From Candidatus Paracaedibacter symbiosus (lineage in GTDB: Bacteria; Pseudomonadota; Alphaproteobacteria; Paracaedibacterales; Paracaedibacteraceae): a DNA stretch of 32,429 nucleotides. Positions 18,101 to 27,490 of this stretch are shown piece by piece; positions within the stretch are counted from its first letter, which is position 1, and each line of letters starts with the position of its first letter. Made by a program: the position numbers and the translations under genes. The stretch lies in the NCBI RefSeq assembly GCF_000757605.1, contig NZ_JQAK01000001.1, positions 612,822 through 645,250 on the forward strand, given 5' to 3'. Under the pieces are notes generated by a model that saw only the letters and a list, made by a program, of their open reading frames with translations, was not told where the DNA came from and did no database searches.

Positions 18101-19129
18101 ATGACTTTTTCACCCTTAATGCAACGCCGTTTGCGACAGTTTAAAGCTAACCGCCGTGGCTATTTATCCTTATGGATTTTCTGCGTCTTTTTCTTGATCA
18201 CCCTGTTGGCTCCCTTGATTTCCAACGACAAACCAATTGTAGTCTATTACGATCAACATTTTTATTTTCCGATTGTGAAAGCGTATCCTGAAACAATCTG
18301 GGGCGGTACTTTTGAGACGGAGACCAACTACCGTGATCCTTATGTCAAAGAGCTGATCACAAAGAAAGGATGGATGGTATTTCCCCCCATTCCTTATAGC
18401 TTTGACACGGTCAATTATGACATACCGACACCGGCTCCTTCTGCGCCAACAATGGATAACTGGCTTGGCACCGATGATCAGGGGCGCGATGTGGTGGCCC
18501 GACTGATTTATGGCTCGCGGATTTCCATTCTCTTTGGGCTCGCTTTGGCTGTTTTTTCATCGATTATCGGCGTCGCCGCTGGTGCCACTCAAGGATATTA
18601 TGGTGGGACGATTGACCTGATCTTGCAACGTTTTACTGAGATCTGGAGTGGTCTGCCGATTCTCTACCTCCTTATCATTCTCTCCAGCATGATTGAGCCT
18701 AACTTTTGGTGGTTATTGTTGATCATGCTTTTATTTAGCTGGATGAATTTAGTTGCGGTTGTGAGAGCTGAGTTTTTCCGTACCCGATCCCTTGATTATG
18801 TACGAGCTGCAGAAGCATTAGGTGTTCCTGGTTATCGAATTATCTGGCGTCATATTCTGCCCAATGCGATGGTGGCAACCATTACTTATTTACCCTTTAT
18901 CATTAGTGCCTCAATTACGACGTTGACGTCGCTTGACTTTTTAGGATTTGGTCTGCCACCCGGGTCAGCCTCTCTCGGAGAATTATTGACTCAAGGAAAA
19001 AATAATATTCAGGCGCCATGGTTAGCGCTCACCGGGTTCTTTTCCATTGCCCTCATTTTAAGTCTTCTGATTTTTATTGGAGAGGCGGTTCGCGACGCCT
19101 TTGACCCAAGAAAGGTATCTGTCTCATGA
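18101..19129 (+). CDS. yejE: Peptide ABC transporter permease YejE
   Basis: The second inner-membrane permease, 342 residues from ATG 18101. The open frame begins at a TTG at 17987, but the family N-terminus matches MTFSPLMQRRLRQFKANRRG, so the ATG is chosen. It has an N-terminal helix, a long periplasmic domain (ETIWGGTFETETNYRDPYV), LGTDDQGRDVVARLIYGSR before the transport domain, and the coupling loop AAEALGVPGYRIIWRHILPN. Its stop overlaps the yejF start (ATGA). Confidence 0.95.
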   Translation: MTFSPLMQRRLRQFKANRRGYLSLWIFCVFFLITLLAPLISNDKPIVVYYDQHFYFPIVKAYPETIWGGTFETETNYRDPYVKELITKKGWMVFPPIPYSFDTVNYDIPTPAPSAPTMDNWLGTDDQGRDVVARLIYGSRISILFGLALAVFSSIIGVAAGATQGYYGGTIDLILQRFTEIWSGLPILYLLIILSSMIEPNFWWLLLIMLLFSWMNLVAVVRAEFFRTRSLDYVRAAEALGVPGYRIIWRHILPNAMVATITYLPFIISASITTLTSLDFLGFGLPPGSASLGELLTQGKNNIQAPWLALTGFFSIALILSLLIFIGEAVRDAFDPRKVSVS

Positions 19130-20724
19130 GCCTGCTCAAAATCAAAAATTTATCGGTTCAATTTGCCCGCTCAGGCCAGCCTGCTTTTGATGCCGTCCGC
19201 AATGTATCCTTTCAGATTAGCCAGGGTGAAACGCTCGCGCTGGTAGGGGAAAGCGGTTCTGGCAAATCTGTTACCGCTCACTCAATCTTAGGCCTTCTTC
19301 CTTATCCATCGGCTATGCATCCCTCGGGTTCTATTTTGTTTGAGGGGAATGAGCTTTTGAACAGGACTGAAAAATTCCTGAAAAAATTTCGAGGGAATGA
19401 AATTGGGATGATTTTTCAAGAGCCAATGACAGCTCTGAACCCACTTCACTCTATCGAAAAACAAATTTCTGAGGTGCTTTACGTTCATCGTAACCTATCC
19501 AGACAAGCTGCTACTAACCGAGTCATTGAATTGTTAGACCTCGTTGGTTTTAAGGAGGGCACATCCCGCCTTTCGGCTCTACCCCATCAACTTTCGGGCG
19601 GACAACGTCAACGGGTGATGATTGCCATGGCCCTTGCCTGTGAGCCAAAATTGCTGATTGCTGATGAACCCACAACCGCGTTGGACGTCACAATTCAAGC
19701 GGGAATTATTAAGCTTTTGAAGCAGCTTCAGCAACAATTCAAGATGGGGCTATTGTTGATTAGCCATGACCTTAATATGGTCAGCCAAATTGCCGATCGC
19801 ATCGCTGTGATGCGTCACGGCCAAATTGTAGAAATAGGTTCTGCTGACGAGATATTAAAGAAACCAACTCATCCTTATACTCAAGCTTTGGTGGCAGCCG
19901 AACCCTCGGGAGATCCAGCACCTCTTGCGGCAAATGCGCCACAAATTTTAACGGCTTGTGATATAAAAGTTACCTTTACCAGTAAGGCAAGTTTCTTTAC
20001 TCGCACAGCATCAAGCGTCCAGGCTGTGAATGGGATTTCTTTTTCTTTAAGTGAGGGGGAGACCCTAGGCATTGTTGGTGAAAGTGGGTCAGGAAAAAGC
20101 ACTCTGGCCTATGCACTGCTCCGACTGGTGGAGAGCACTGGCACCATCGTTTTCATGGGCAATGAGCTTCATCATTTGGCGTTCAAACAAATGCGTGGTT
20201 TTCGTGCGCGCATGCAAATTGTCTTCCAGGATCCATTCAGTTCCCTCAACCCACGCTTGTCAGTTGGCCAAATTGTCGCTGAAGGTCTTACGGTCCATCA
20301 GAAAAACCTCACCTCAGCTGAAATTGAGGCAGCGGTGATTCGGAGCCTCCAAGAGGTCGGCCTTCCAGAAGAAATACGTTTTCGCTATCCCCATGAATTT
20401 TCAGGAGGTCAACGTCAACGTATATCCATTGCCAGAGCTTTGATTCTAAAACCTAAATTACTAGTTTTGGATGAACCAACCTCAGCCCTTGATCGCTCAA
20501 TCCAAGCCGAGGTGATAGAGTTATTGCGTAATCTTCAAAAGCGTCACAAATTATCTTACTTATTTATTAGTCACGATTTGAAGGTTGTACGCGCGATGAG
20601 TCATCGTATTTTGGTAATGCGACAGGGTCAACTCGTCGAATTAGGTACCGCCGATCAAATTATCAACAATCCGCAAACCGACTATGCGAAAGCACTGAAA
20701 CGCGCTGCTTTTGAGTTTGTATAG
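19126..20724 (+). CDS. yejF: Peptide ABC transporter, fused double ATPase YejF
   Basis: The 532-residue cytoplasmic protein has two complete ABC domains and energises the YejBE channel. Domain 1 has Walker A GESGSGKS (41-48), signature LSGGQ (156-160) and Walker B LLIADEPTTALD. Domain 2 has Walker A GESGSGKS (318-325), signature SGGQ (426-429) and LLVLDEPTSALD. The C-terminal NPQTDYAKAL segment fits the oligopeptide-transport extension. Both sites keep all catalytic residues. ATG 19126 overlaps the yejE stop by four bases, so translation is coupled. Confidence 0.96.
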   Translation: MSLLKIKNLSVQFARSGQPAFDAVRNVSFQISQGETLALVGESGSGKSVTAHSILGLLPYPSAMHPSGSILFEGNELLNRTEKFLKKFRGNEIGMIFQEPMTALNPLHSIEKQISEVLYVHRNLSRQAATNRVIELLDLVGFKEGTSRLSALPHQLSGGQRQRVMIAMALACEPKLLIADEPTTALDVTIQAGIIKLLKQLQQQFKMGLLLISHDLNMVSQIADRIAVMRHGQIVEIGSADEILKKPTHPYTQALVAAEPSGDPAPLAANAPQILTACDIKVTFTSKASFFTRTASSVQAVNGISFSLSEGETLGIVGESGSGKSTLAYALLRLVESTGTIVFMGNELHHLAFKQMRGFRARMQIVFQDPFSSLNPRLSVGQIVAEGLTVHQKNLTSAEIEAAVIRSLQEVGLPEEIRFRYPHEFSGGQRQRISIARALILKPKLLVLDEPTSALDRSIQAEVIELLRNLQKRHKLSYLFISHDLKVVRAMSHRILVMRQGQLVELGTADQIINNPQTDYAKALKRAAFEFV

Positions 20725-20759
20725 GTCATTTTCTCTAAAAATAATTTTTCATGCAATTG

Positions 20760-20795
20760 CCCTGGGGATTGCCCCCGAGGGTCCATGTCTTTTTC
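20760..20795 (+). terminator. Possible terminator of the yej operon
   Basis: CCCT-GGGG-ATTG-CCCC-CG-AGGG (20760-20781) forms a GC-rich hairpin with a two-base bulge. A T-rich tract (TCTTTTTCT) follows about 7 bases later. It lies 36 bases after yejF. Confidence 0.4.
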
Positions 20796-20808
20796 TAACA
20801 GTACGGCT

Positions 20809-20866
20809 CCTCATAACAAGATGTTGTAATGCTTGTTTTATAAGCTAACTTCATCTTATCATGAGG
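20809..20866. repeat. Imperfect inverted repeat between convergent genes
   Basis: Arms 20809-20823 (CCTCATAACAAGATG) and 20852-20866 (CATCTTATCATGAGG) match at 13 of 15 positions. A smaller GCTT/AAGC stem lies in the loop. The element is near the ends of yejF and the 20891 gene, so a bidirectional terminator is likely. Confidence 0.5.
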
Positions 20867-20890
20867 ATTATAAGCATTTTTCAGCCAAAT

Positions 20891-21511
20891 TTACTGTATA
20901 TTGAGAGAGGGTATAGGGAGGCTAGCAAAATACGCTTCCGCTTCATCATGTGTCATTGCAGCCATTCTGATTATTTGCGGCATAACAGTATTTGATAAGT
21001 TTTCAGTAAGATTAAAAAGTGTTCGTGGGTGTCCAACAAAGCTTTCCTCATCACCTCCAATATACTCTAATAAGTGCTCATCAAGATCAGAAGCTAAATC
21101 TTCTTCTTGGTCAATAGCTCCCGATTTATACAAGGAGATTACTCCAGTGCGAATAAAAGAAGCACATAAGTGATAATAGTTGATTTCATGTTCTTGAACG
21201 CTATTATTGGTTACTATCTCATTAAAATAGGCCTCCATCAATGGACCATAGGGCACTATTTCTTTAAGAGTTGTTAAAATAGAAAATCTCGATTCTAATT
21301 TTTGATATAATTCGTCAAATTTATTAACTAAAACTTCATAATTAGGAGGAATTTGATAATAAGGAACTTCTTCGATCTGCATCTCGAAAGTTTCATAATC
21401 ATTTAAATCATCAAATAATTTATCTTGTTCACGTCCACCCTTTGAATAACATTCAGTTACACTTAACAAAAAATTAAAAACTAAAACGAAAGAAATAAAT
21501 CTTTTTACCAT
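20891..21511 (-). CDS. Secreted acidic protein of unknown function
   Basis: Translation from ATG 21511 gives 206 residues and a signal peptide (MVKRFISFVLVFNFLLSVTE, cleavage near ECYS). This start has AAGG eight bases upstream; the frame opens at 21556, which would put 15 polar residues before the signal. The mature part is acidic and helical, with no repeats, membrane helices or recognised motif. YYHLCASFIRTGVISLYKSG and the C-terminal MTHDEAEAYFASLPIPSL are its most distinctive stretches. The gene is AT-rich compared with yejF and uvrB and stands alone. An exported effector or envelope protein is possible, but nothing in the sequence shows which. Confidence 0.75.
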   Translation of the reverse strand: MVKRFISFVLVFNFLLSVTECYSKGGREQDKLFDDLNDYETFEMQIEEVPYYQIPPNYEVLVNKFDELYQKLESRFSILTTLKEIVPYGPLMEAYFNEIVTNNSVQEHEINYYHLCASFIRTGVISLYKSGAIDQEEDLASDLDEHLLEYIGGDEESFVGHPRTLFNLTENLSNTVMPQIIRMAAMTHDEAEAYFASLPIPSLNIQ

Positions 21512-21768
21512 TTCATATACCTTATTTACAGAATTTTTATTGTTTTTAAAGTTCAAGAAAGCATATTAAATTACTATTAAATGATTATTCAAATATTTTA
21601 ATTTTCCTATTTTTAAAGCAAAAAATAGTATTTATGATTTTAAAATAATATAGATATTTTTGTAAACGCCGCTTTTTCTTCGAGGAAGAAAATGGATACC
21701 GAATAACCTTGACTTTTCCAAGTAAAAAGGTAGGTTTATGGGAGATAATGCATGGAGGTTGGATTGCT

Positions 21769-23799
21769 ATGACAGTCACTATCCCGCTTCTTTATAATAA
21801 AGTGTCAAGTGAGGTGATTCCTTTCAAAGTTGAATCACCGTTTCAGCCCTCAGGCGATCAACCACAAGCCATTGATAAATTGACGGCAGGCGTGAGGGAA
21901 GAAAAGAAAAACCAAGTTCTCCTCGGCGTCACTGGCTCAGGCAAAACCTTCACCATGGCCCATGTCATTCAGAGAGTGCAAAAACCTGCTCTCATCATGG
22001 CGCCCAACAAAATTTTAGCAGCCCAACTCTATGCTGAAATGAAGGAGTTTTTCCCTCATAATGCTGTTGAGTATTTCGTATCCTACTACGACTATTATCA
22101 ACCTGAAGCCTATGTGCCACGCACTGACACCTTTATTGAAAAAGAATCCTCCATCAATGAACAGATTGACCGGATGCGTCACTCTGCTACCCGCTCACTC
22201 CTGGAACGGCGCGACGTAATTATCGTTGCCAGCGTTTCGTGTATCTATGGGATTGGCGGTGCGGAAACCTATAGTCAGATGACGATTCCCTTGCAGGTCA
22301 ATCAATATATCCAGCAGCGTGAGCTGATGCGTCGGTTGGTGGAGTTACAATATAAAAGGAATGACATTGCTTTCTTCCGTGGTAATTTCAGAGTACGTGG
22401 CGACACGCTAGAGATCTTCCCCGCCCATTATGAAGATCGAGCCTGGCGGATTAGCTTTTTTGGCGATGAGATTGAAAAGATCTTTGAGATTGACTCCCTC
22501 ACTGGTGAAAAGTTCCAAGAGCTTGAGCAGATTCGCATCTTTGCTAACAGTCACTATGTTACTCCTGGGCCGACTTTGCAACAGGCTATTAAACAGATCC
22601 AGATTGAGCTTGATGTGAGATTACGCGAACTCACTGCAGAAAACAAATTGCTGGAGGCGCAACGCCTGCAACAACGCGTGAAGTTTGATGTGGAGATGAT
22701 GGCCGCGACCGGTAGTTGTTCCGGTATTGAAAACTACTCCCGTTATCTAACCGGCAGAGCCCCAGGCGAACCACCGCCCACCTTATTTGAATACCTACCT
22801 AAAGACGCCCTTCTCATTATTGATGAAAGCCACGTTACGGTCCCCCAAATTCGAGGGATGTATAAGGGCGACTTTTCTCGGAAAACAACTCTCAGCGAAT
22901 ACGGATTCCGCCTGCCTTCATGCAAAGACAATCGTCCTCTAAAATTTGAAGAGTGGGATCATTTGCGCCCCCAAACAGTTTATGTTTCTGCCACTCCTGG
23001 ACCGTCCGAGTTAGAAGAAACTTATGGCGAAGTGATCGAACAAATCATTCGTCCCACAGGCCTTATCGATCCTATCTGCATTGTCCATCCCTGTGATCAT
23101 CAAGTCGATGATCTAATCGCCGAATGTCGTGACACAATCGCCCAGGGCTTTCGCGTTCTTGTGACAACTCTCACTAAAAAAATGGCTGAAGCATTGAGTG
23201 AATACTTGAGTGAAGCTGGTCTTAAAGTGCGTTATATGCACTCTGATATTGAAACGTTGGAGCGCATCACCATTATCCGTGATTTGCGTCTTGGCGTGTT
23301 TGATATCCTGATCGGGATTAACTTGTTACGCGAAGGCTTAGACATCCCGGAATGTGGTCTCGTTGCCATTCTTGATGCTGATAAAGAGGGATATTTACGT
23401 TCCAAAACCTCGCTCATCCAAACGATTGGACGCGCTGCCCGTAACGTCAATGGTCGAGTGATTTTATATGCAGACAAGATGACTAAATCCCTGACCGAAG
23501 CCCTCTCAGAAACCAACCGACGCAGGGAAAAACAACAGGCCTATAATGCTGCCCATGGCATCACGCCAGAATCAGTGAAAAAGGGCATCGTCGATATTTT
23601 AAAAAGTGTTTATGAAGCTGATCACGTCACCGTTGGCATTGATAGTGAGGGGGGCGAATTGGTTGGCAAAAAACTGAAAACCCATCTTGCTAATCTGGAA
23701 AAGCGCATGCGCGACGCTGCCGCCAACCTTGAATTTGAAGAAGCTGCCCGCCTACGCGATGAGCTCCGTCGCCTAGAAGCGAAAGATCTAAGTTTGTGA
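21769..23799 (+). CDS. uvrB: Excinuclease ABC subunit B (UvrB)
   Basis: The 676-residue nucleotide-excision-repair helicase receives damaged DNA from UvrA and recruits UvrC. ATG 21769 is chosen because GGAGG lies 10 bases upstream; ATG 21748 and TTG 21709 are alternatives. Walker A GVTGSGKT lies at 53-60 and the beta-hairpin [12 protein letters not shown] at about 106-117. [13 protein letters not shown] (motif II) and [12 protein letters not shown] are present. QTIGRAARN is motif VI, and the C-terminal UvrC-binding coiled coil [20 protein letters not shown] is intact. It is a single gene with its own upstream region, convergent with znuB. Confidence 0.97.
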   Translation: MTVTIPLLYNKVSSEVIPFKVESPFQPSGDQPQAIDKLTAGVREEKKNQVLLGVTGSGKTFTMAHVIQRVQKPALIMAPNKILAAQLYAEMKEFFPHNAVEYFVSYYDYYQPEAYVPRTDTFIEKESSINEQIDRMRHSATRSLLERRDVIIVASVSCIYGIGGAETYSQMTIPLQVNQYIQQRELMRRLVELQYKRNDIAFFRGNFRVRGDTLEIFPAHYEDRAWRISFFGDEIEKIFEIDSLTGEKFQELEQIRIFANSHYVTPGPTLQQAIKQIQIELDVRLRELTAENKLLEAQRLQQRVKFDVEMMAATGSCSGIENYSRYLTGRAPGEPPPTLFEYLPKDALLIIDESHVTVPQIRGMYKGDFSRKTTLSEYGFRLPSCKDNRPLKFEEWDHLRPQTVYVSATPGPSELEETYGEVIEQIIRPTGLIDPICIVHPCDHQVDDLIAECRDTIAQGFRVLVTTLTKKMAEALSEYLSEAGLKVRYMHSDIETLERITIIRDLRLGVFDILIGINLLREGLDIPECGLVAILDADKEGYLRSKTSLIQTIGRAARNVNGRVILYADKMTKSLTEALSETNRRREKQQAYNAAHGITPESVKKGIVDILKSVYEADHVTVGIDSEGGELVGKKLKTHLANLEKRMRDAAANLEFEEAARLRDELRRLEAKDLSL

Positions 23800-23840
23800 A
23801 AGCTTCAATGTTCTCTATTTTTTAGTAAGAAAAAGAAGAC

Positions 23841-24638
23841 TTATGAACGCCGTAACATACTCGATAATAGAAAAAATCCGCAGGCGGTGACAATAATGGT
23901 GGGACCGGAGGGGGTGTCGAAGTGGAAGGATCCTAAGATGCCTAAGGTAACGCTTAAGAGCGAAATCACCGTTGCGCCCGCCACCATCACTTCAGGACTT
24001 CTGGCAAAGCGCGCCATCGACGCAGCCGGCAAAATCATCAGAGCTGGCAATAATAACGCTCCTGAGGCTTTTATTCCAACCGCAGTGACAATCGCTAAAC
24101 AAATGGTGAAAGCAAGCCGCATACTAGTGACATTCACACCCGCTGTCACAGCAAGTTCTTCATCTAATGTTAATAGCAACAACGGCTGCCAACGCACCAA
24201 AATAAAGCCCCATACCACCACAACTACACCATAAATCCAGGCAAGATCTTGTCGGCTGACCGATAAAATATCGCCAAATAAAATGGCTTCTGGGTCAATG
24301 CGAATTCCTTTGGTTTTGGCAATAAGAATGATTCCCAGCGCCAAAGAAGTATAAGATATTGCCGCCAACCACGTGTCTATTGGAATAGAACTTCTCTGCT
24401 GCGCCGCCCCTATAATTACCGCTGTCATTAGACAAATCACAGCAATAAACAGATAAGTGTTTACCTCTAAAATAACGCCAAGAGCAACACCAAGAACAGC
24501 AGCATGCGCCATTGCATCCCCAAAAAAGGCCATACGTCTCCATACCAGAAAACAGCCCATGACGGCAGAGATAAAGCCCATTCCCATAGCTGCAAGTAAA
24601 GCACGCCCCATAAAATCATACAGAAAAAAATCAACCAT
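23841..24638 (-). CDS. znuB: Zinc ABC transporter permease ZnuB
   Basis: The 265-residue inner-membrane protein of the ABC-3 permease family has about eight hydrophobic segments. FFGDAMAHAAVLGVALG near residues 36-52 is the family signature, and ALLLPALMILPAASMARF is also typical. ATG 24638 overlaps the znuC stop by eight bases; the frame is open further (to 24683), but that part only shadows the His-rich end of znuC. It pairs with ZnuC to import zinc. Manganese import is the usual alternative for this family. No periplasmic ZnuA gene is in the window. Confidence 0.92.
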   Translation of the reverse strand: MVDFFLYDFMGRALLAAMGMGFISAVMGCFLVWRRMAFFGDAMAHAAVLGVALGVILEVNTYLFIAVICLMTAVIIGAAQQRSSIPIDTWLAAISYTSLALGIILIAKTKGIRIDPEAILFGDILSVSRQDLAWIYGVVVVVWGFILVRWQPLLLLTLDEELAVTAGVNVTSMRLAFTICLAIVTAVGIKASGALLLPALMILPAASMARFARSPEVMVAGATVISLLSVTLGILGSFHFDTPSGPTIIVTACGFFLLSSMLRRS

Positions 24639-25410
24639 GATGGTGACCTTCGCAAACATGATCATGGCAATGGTCATGATCATGCGTGTAGGTAGTAATC
24701 ACCGGCTCAGCAAGGGTTCGTCCTTGGAAAAGAATTTGATAAGAAGGATGCCGCATCACTGCATCAGGGTGTCCAGAACAGCAAATATGGCCGTTCAAGC
24801 AAATGACTTCATCACTCGCCCGCATGACGGTATGTAAATCATGGGAAACCAGGACAATGCCACAGTGGCGCTGATCCCGGATTTTAGCAATCAGTTGATA
24901 AAGATCTTCTTGACCAATCACATCCACTCCTTGAGCTGGTTCGTCCAACACCAAAAGATTGGGATCTGGTATTAAAGCTCTTGCCAGCATCACCCGTTGA
25001 CGCTCCCCACCTGAGAGCAGGTGAACTAATTGTTGCAAAAGGTGTAAAGCCCCTACTTCCACTAAAGCTTCTTCGATAATTCCATCAATTTCTTTATTGG
25101 GACGTGGCGTTGCCAGCTGCAGCAATCTCTCCACCGTTAACGGCATCAATGTATTCATCGTCAATTGCTGGGGCATATAACCAATTCTAAGGTCATTAGC
25201 GTAGTCGATAGTACCAGTCGTTGGGGTAATTAACTTCAAGATAAGCTTGAGAAGAGTCGTCTTTCCTGCTCCGTTTGGCCCGATAATCGTCACGATCTTC
25301 TTGGAAGTAATATCAAGCGAAATACCTTTCAAAATTGGATCTTTACCTTCCTGTTGTGAGGAATGATAGCTGACATGATTAAGGCTGATAAGAGGGGAGA
25401 AGATGCTCAT
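24631..25410 (-). CDS. znuC: Zinc ABC transporter ATPase ZnuC with His-rich tail
   Basis: The 259-residue cytoplasmic ABC ATPase has Walker A GPNGAGKT at 44-51, GYMPQQL (Q-loop), signature LSGGERQRVMLARAL and Walker B LLVLDEPAQGVD, with SHDLHTVM as the H-loop. The last 17 residues (HDHDHCHDHVCEGHHHG) hold eight histidines and two cysteines. This may bind metal and modulate ATPase activity or act as a cytoplasmic zinc buffer; that is inference. The start overlaps the SH3-protein stop (ATGA), and the stop overlaps znuB, so dut-SH3-znuC-znuB is a compact operon. Confidence 0.94.
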   Translation of the reverse strand: MSIFSPLISLNHVSYHSSQQEGKDPILKGISLDITSKKIVTIIGPNGAGKTTLLKLILKLITPTTGTIDYANDLRIGYMPQQLTMNTLMPLTVERLLQLATPRPNKEIDGIIEEALVEVGALHLLQQLVHLLSGGERQRVMLARALIPDPNLLVLDEPAQGVDVIGQEDLYQLIAKIRDQRHCGIVLVSHDLHTVMRASDEVICLNGHICCSGHPDAVMRHPSYQILFQGRTLAEPVITTYTHDHDHCHDHVCEGHHHG

Positions 25411-25883
25411 CTAAACTTCTTTTTTTCATGGCGATAGACCCCCCAAAGAGCAGCACGCTCCATCCAACCTTTGTAGCCTTTAATATCTACATAACACCAA
25501 TTTTCTACACACTGGTTAAGTTTGACGATGACATCTGGCTCTACGTGAGCCACAATAGGGGCATCCGTTGTTGCGCTACTTCTGAGAGGGTGTGTTTTCC
25601 CCACCACCACGGCTGTTCTTGTCCCAGTTAATAAGCTTTTATGAACCCAACCTTTGGTTCCATCTAGATAGAGAATTTGGCGCCAGATATCAAATTCTGC
25701 AATAATTTCAATCGGCAATCCCTGACGATGAATCGTCCATTCGGTTTGGAAACCTGAACCAGGTCCGACATGAATATTAACTTTATTGGAACGCAAGGAA
25801 GCAAACCGAGGCAAGGGTAATTTTTCAGGTGCAGCTACCACCTGTTGAGTGAATAATAATAAAATAAAAACGATTGCCCGCAA
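25407..25883 (-). CDS. Periplasmic SH3-domain protein
   Basis: The product has 158 residues from a TTG start at 25883, chosen because AAGGA lies eight bases upstream and it directly yields a signal peptide (RAIVFILLLFTQQVVAA). Any longer frame (to 26000) only shadows dut. The mature protein has two bacterial SH3-like domains. The first covers SLRSNKVNIHVGPGSGFQTE to GWVHKSLLTG; the second covers HPLRSSATTDAPIVA to GWMERAALWGVY. Such proteins occur widely in alphaproteobacteria and probably bind peptidoglycan or envelope partners. It ends four bases into znuC. Confidence 0.88.
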   Translation of the reverse strand: MRAIVFILLLFTQQVVAAPEKLPLPRFASLRSNKVNIHVGPGSGFQTEWTIHRQGLPIEIIAEFDIWRQILYLDGTKGWVHKSLLTGTRTAVVVGKTHPLRSSATTDAPIVAHVEPDVIVKLNQCVENWCYVDIKGYKGWMERAALWGVYRHEKKKFR

Positions 25884-25908
25884 AATACTATCCTTAAATT
25901 TACTCTTA

Positions 25909-26403
25909 TTAAAGGCCTGTTGACCCAAAACCACCCGCACCACGATCAGTATTCTGACAATCATTAAGTATTGCAACCGGATTCCATTCCGCATGAGCAA
26001 CTTGTGCTATCACTAATTGTGCAAACCGCATCCCTGGCGTAATAATGAAAGGTTCAGAACCATGATTAACCATAATTCCCTTTAATTCGCCACGATAATC
26101 TGCGTCAATTGTTCCCGGCGCATTCAAGACCACCACACCATGCTTTAACGCCAACCCTGAACGGGAGCGGATCTGCGCTTCAAATCCTTCTGGCAAGGCA
26201 ATGGCAATTCCCGAAGGGATGAGATGTCGCATTCCTGGGGTTAAGGTGATAGGCTCCTCAATCGCGGCTAACAGATCCATTCCTGCACTGAGCCTTGTTG
26301 CATAGGCAGGAAGTGGTAAGTCCTGACCATGGGGGAGTTTTTGAATAGTAATGACCACATCTGAAGAGTCGGTCTTTATTATTTTTGATTGTGTGGCTAA
26401 CAT
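25909..26403 (-). CDS. dut: dUTP pyrophosphatase (dUTPase)
   Basis: The 164-residue trimeric cytoplasmic enzyme converts dUTP to dUMP, keeping uracil out of DNA and feeding thymidylate synthesis. All five motifs are present: AGMDLLAA (40-47), RSRSGLA (79-85), [12 protein letters not shown] (97-108), RFAQLVIA (126-133) and the C-terminal [10 protein letters not shown] (154-163). The ATG at 26403 has AAGGAAG just upstream. It is the first gene of dut-SH3-znuC-znuB; the SH3 start lies 25 bases downstream. Confidence 0.96.
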   Translation of the reverse strand: MLATQSKIIKTDSSDVVITIQKLPHGQDLPLPAYATRLSAGMDLLAAIEEPITLTPGMRHLIPSGIAIALPEGFEAQIRSRSGLALKHGVVVLNAPGTIDADYRGELKGIMVNHGSEPFIITPGMRFAQLVIAQVAHAEWNPVAILNDCQNTDRGAGGFGSTGL

Positions 26404-26601
26404 ATTCTTCCTTTTTAATTTTAAATTACCTCACTCACGTAGAGCCTAAGCTTTGAGGCAATCTCCTCGACATAAGCGGAGGAGGGAATTACCACGAGCC
26501 ATACGCGGTCACGAAAGTAACATGTCTGACATATGAAAGGCGCTCATTATCCCTCACCCTTTTTATCCAAAGGTTAGATGTTAGCGCCTCACCTATCTCA
26601 G
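26404..26601. repeat. Spacer between ubiE and dut with several inverted repeats
   Basis: This stretch holds CTCCTC/GAGGAG (26463-26468 and 26479-26484), a GCCT/AGGC pair just before it, and a 7-base pair AGGCGCT/AGCGCCT (26538-26544 and 26583-26589). A smaller CCTTT/AAAGG stem lies inside the last one. No T-tract follows on the minus strand, so a plain terminator for ubiE is not clear. The dut promoter must also lie here. Confidence 0.4.
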
Positions 26602-27342
26602 TTATTTTTTAGCTATATGTAAACAAGATATCCCATTCATTAAGTTTTGCCAACTAGTGGTTTGCATTCCTGCCTCTTTCAGCATTAAAGCTAATTTTTC
26701 TTGTGCGGGAAACCGGCGAATGCTTTCAACTAAATATTGATAGGATTCGCGGTCATCTGCCACTTTTTCCCCAAGCCAAGGTAACAAGGAAAAAGAATAA
26801 AATTCATAGACTTTGCTGAAGAAAGCAGACTTCACATTACTAAACTCAAGGCAGGCAAAAACCCCGCCTGGCTTTAAAACTCGGTGAGCTTCTTTTAAAG
26901 CAACTTCAATGTGGGTCACGTTCCGCAATCCAAAGGCAATGGTGTAAAGATCAACAGAATTCTCTGGAATTGGCAACTGTTCGGCATTCCCACAAACCCA
27001 GTCAATCCCATGAAGCAATCCTTTATTCACCGCACGATCACGTCCTACTTCTAACATGGAAGGCGTTAAATCACAAATAGTGATCTCAAGGTCAAGGTGT
27101 CGATATTTTTCCTGCATCAGAAAGGAGATATCGCCTGTCCCCCCCGCTACATCCAAGATTTTCATTTTTGGCTGGAGAGGCAACTGTTTCACCATATCCT
27201 GTTTCCAGAGACGATGAATACCAAGACTCATCAAATCATTCATTATATCATAGTTACGAGCGACACTTTCAAAAACACCCCGAACGCGTTTTGTTTTTTC
27301 TTTAGGGTCAACTTTTTGAAAGCCAAAATCTGTGAGTGACAT
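26602..27342 (-). CDS. ubiE: Ubiquinone/menaquinone biosynthesis C-methyltransferase UbiE
   Basis: The 246-residue SAM-dependent enzyme methylates the quinone ring (ubiquinone and, where present, menaquinone pathways). The N-terminal VFESVARNYDIMNDLMSLGIHRLWK and the SAM-binding loop ILDVAGGTGDIS (62-73) are characteristic, as is LRNVTHIEVALKEAHRVLKPGG. The length is close to E. coli UbiE (251). ATG 27342 has AGGAA ten bases upstream. It is probably a single-gene unit. Ubiquinone fits the cytochrome c seen elsewhere in the window. Confidence 0.95.
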   Translation of the reverse strand: MSLTDFGFQKVDPKEKTKRVRGVFESVARNYDIMNDLMSLGIHRLWKQDMVKQLPLQPKMKILDVAGGTGDISFLMQEKYRHLDLEITICDLTPSMLEVGRDRAVNKGLLHGIDWVCGNAEQLPIPENSVDLYTIAFGLRNVTHIEVALKEAHRVLKPGGVFACLEFSNVKSAFFSKVYEFYSFSLLPWLGEKVADDRESYQYLVESIRRFPAQEKLALMLKEAGMQTTSWQNLMNGISCLHIAKK

Positions 27343-27490
27343 GGAGATGATGTTCCTATTGTTTCGTTCTATGCAGAGTACAGTTTATTGAGGGTTATCT
27401 CTATACCTAAAATACCTGAAGAGATAGTAATAGGAAAGATTAGAAACTATATTCTGCCTAATATAGTCGCTACCAGGCTTTTAAGTTTGC

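Noticed and set aside
23887-24234. Plus-strand frame of 115 codons opposite znuB
   Set aside because: Antisense shadow of a strongly supported permease.
25884-26000. Longer N-terminus for the SH3 protein
   Set aside because: It lies almost wholly inside dut in another frame and would bury the signal peptide; the TTG at 25883 has the ribosome-binding site.
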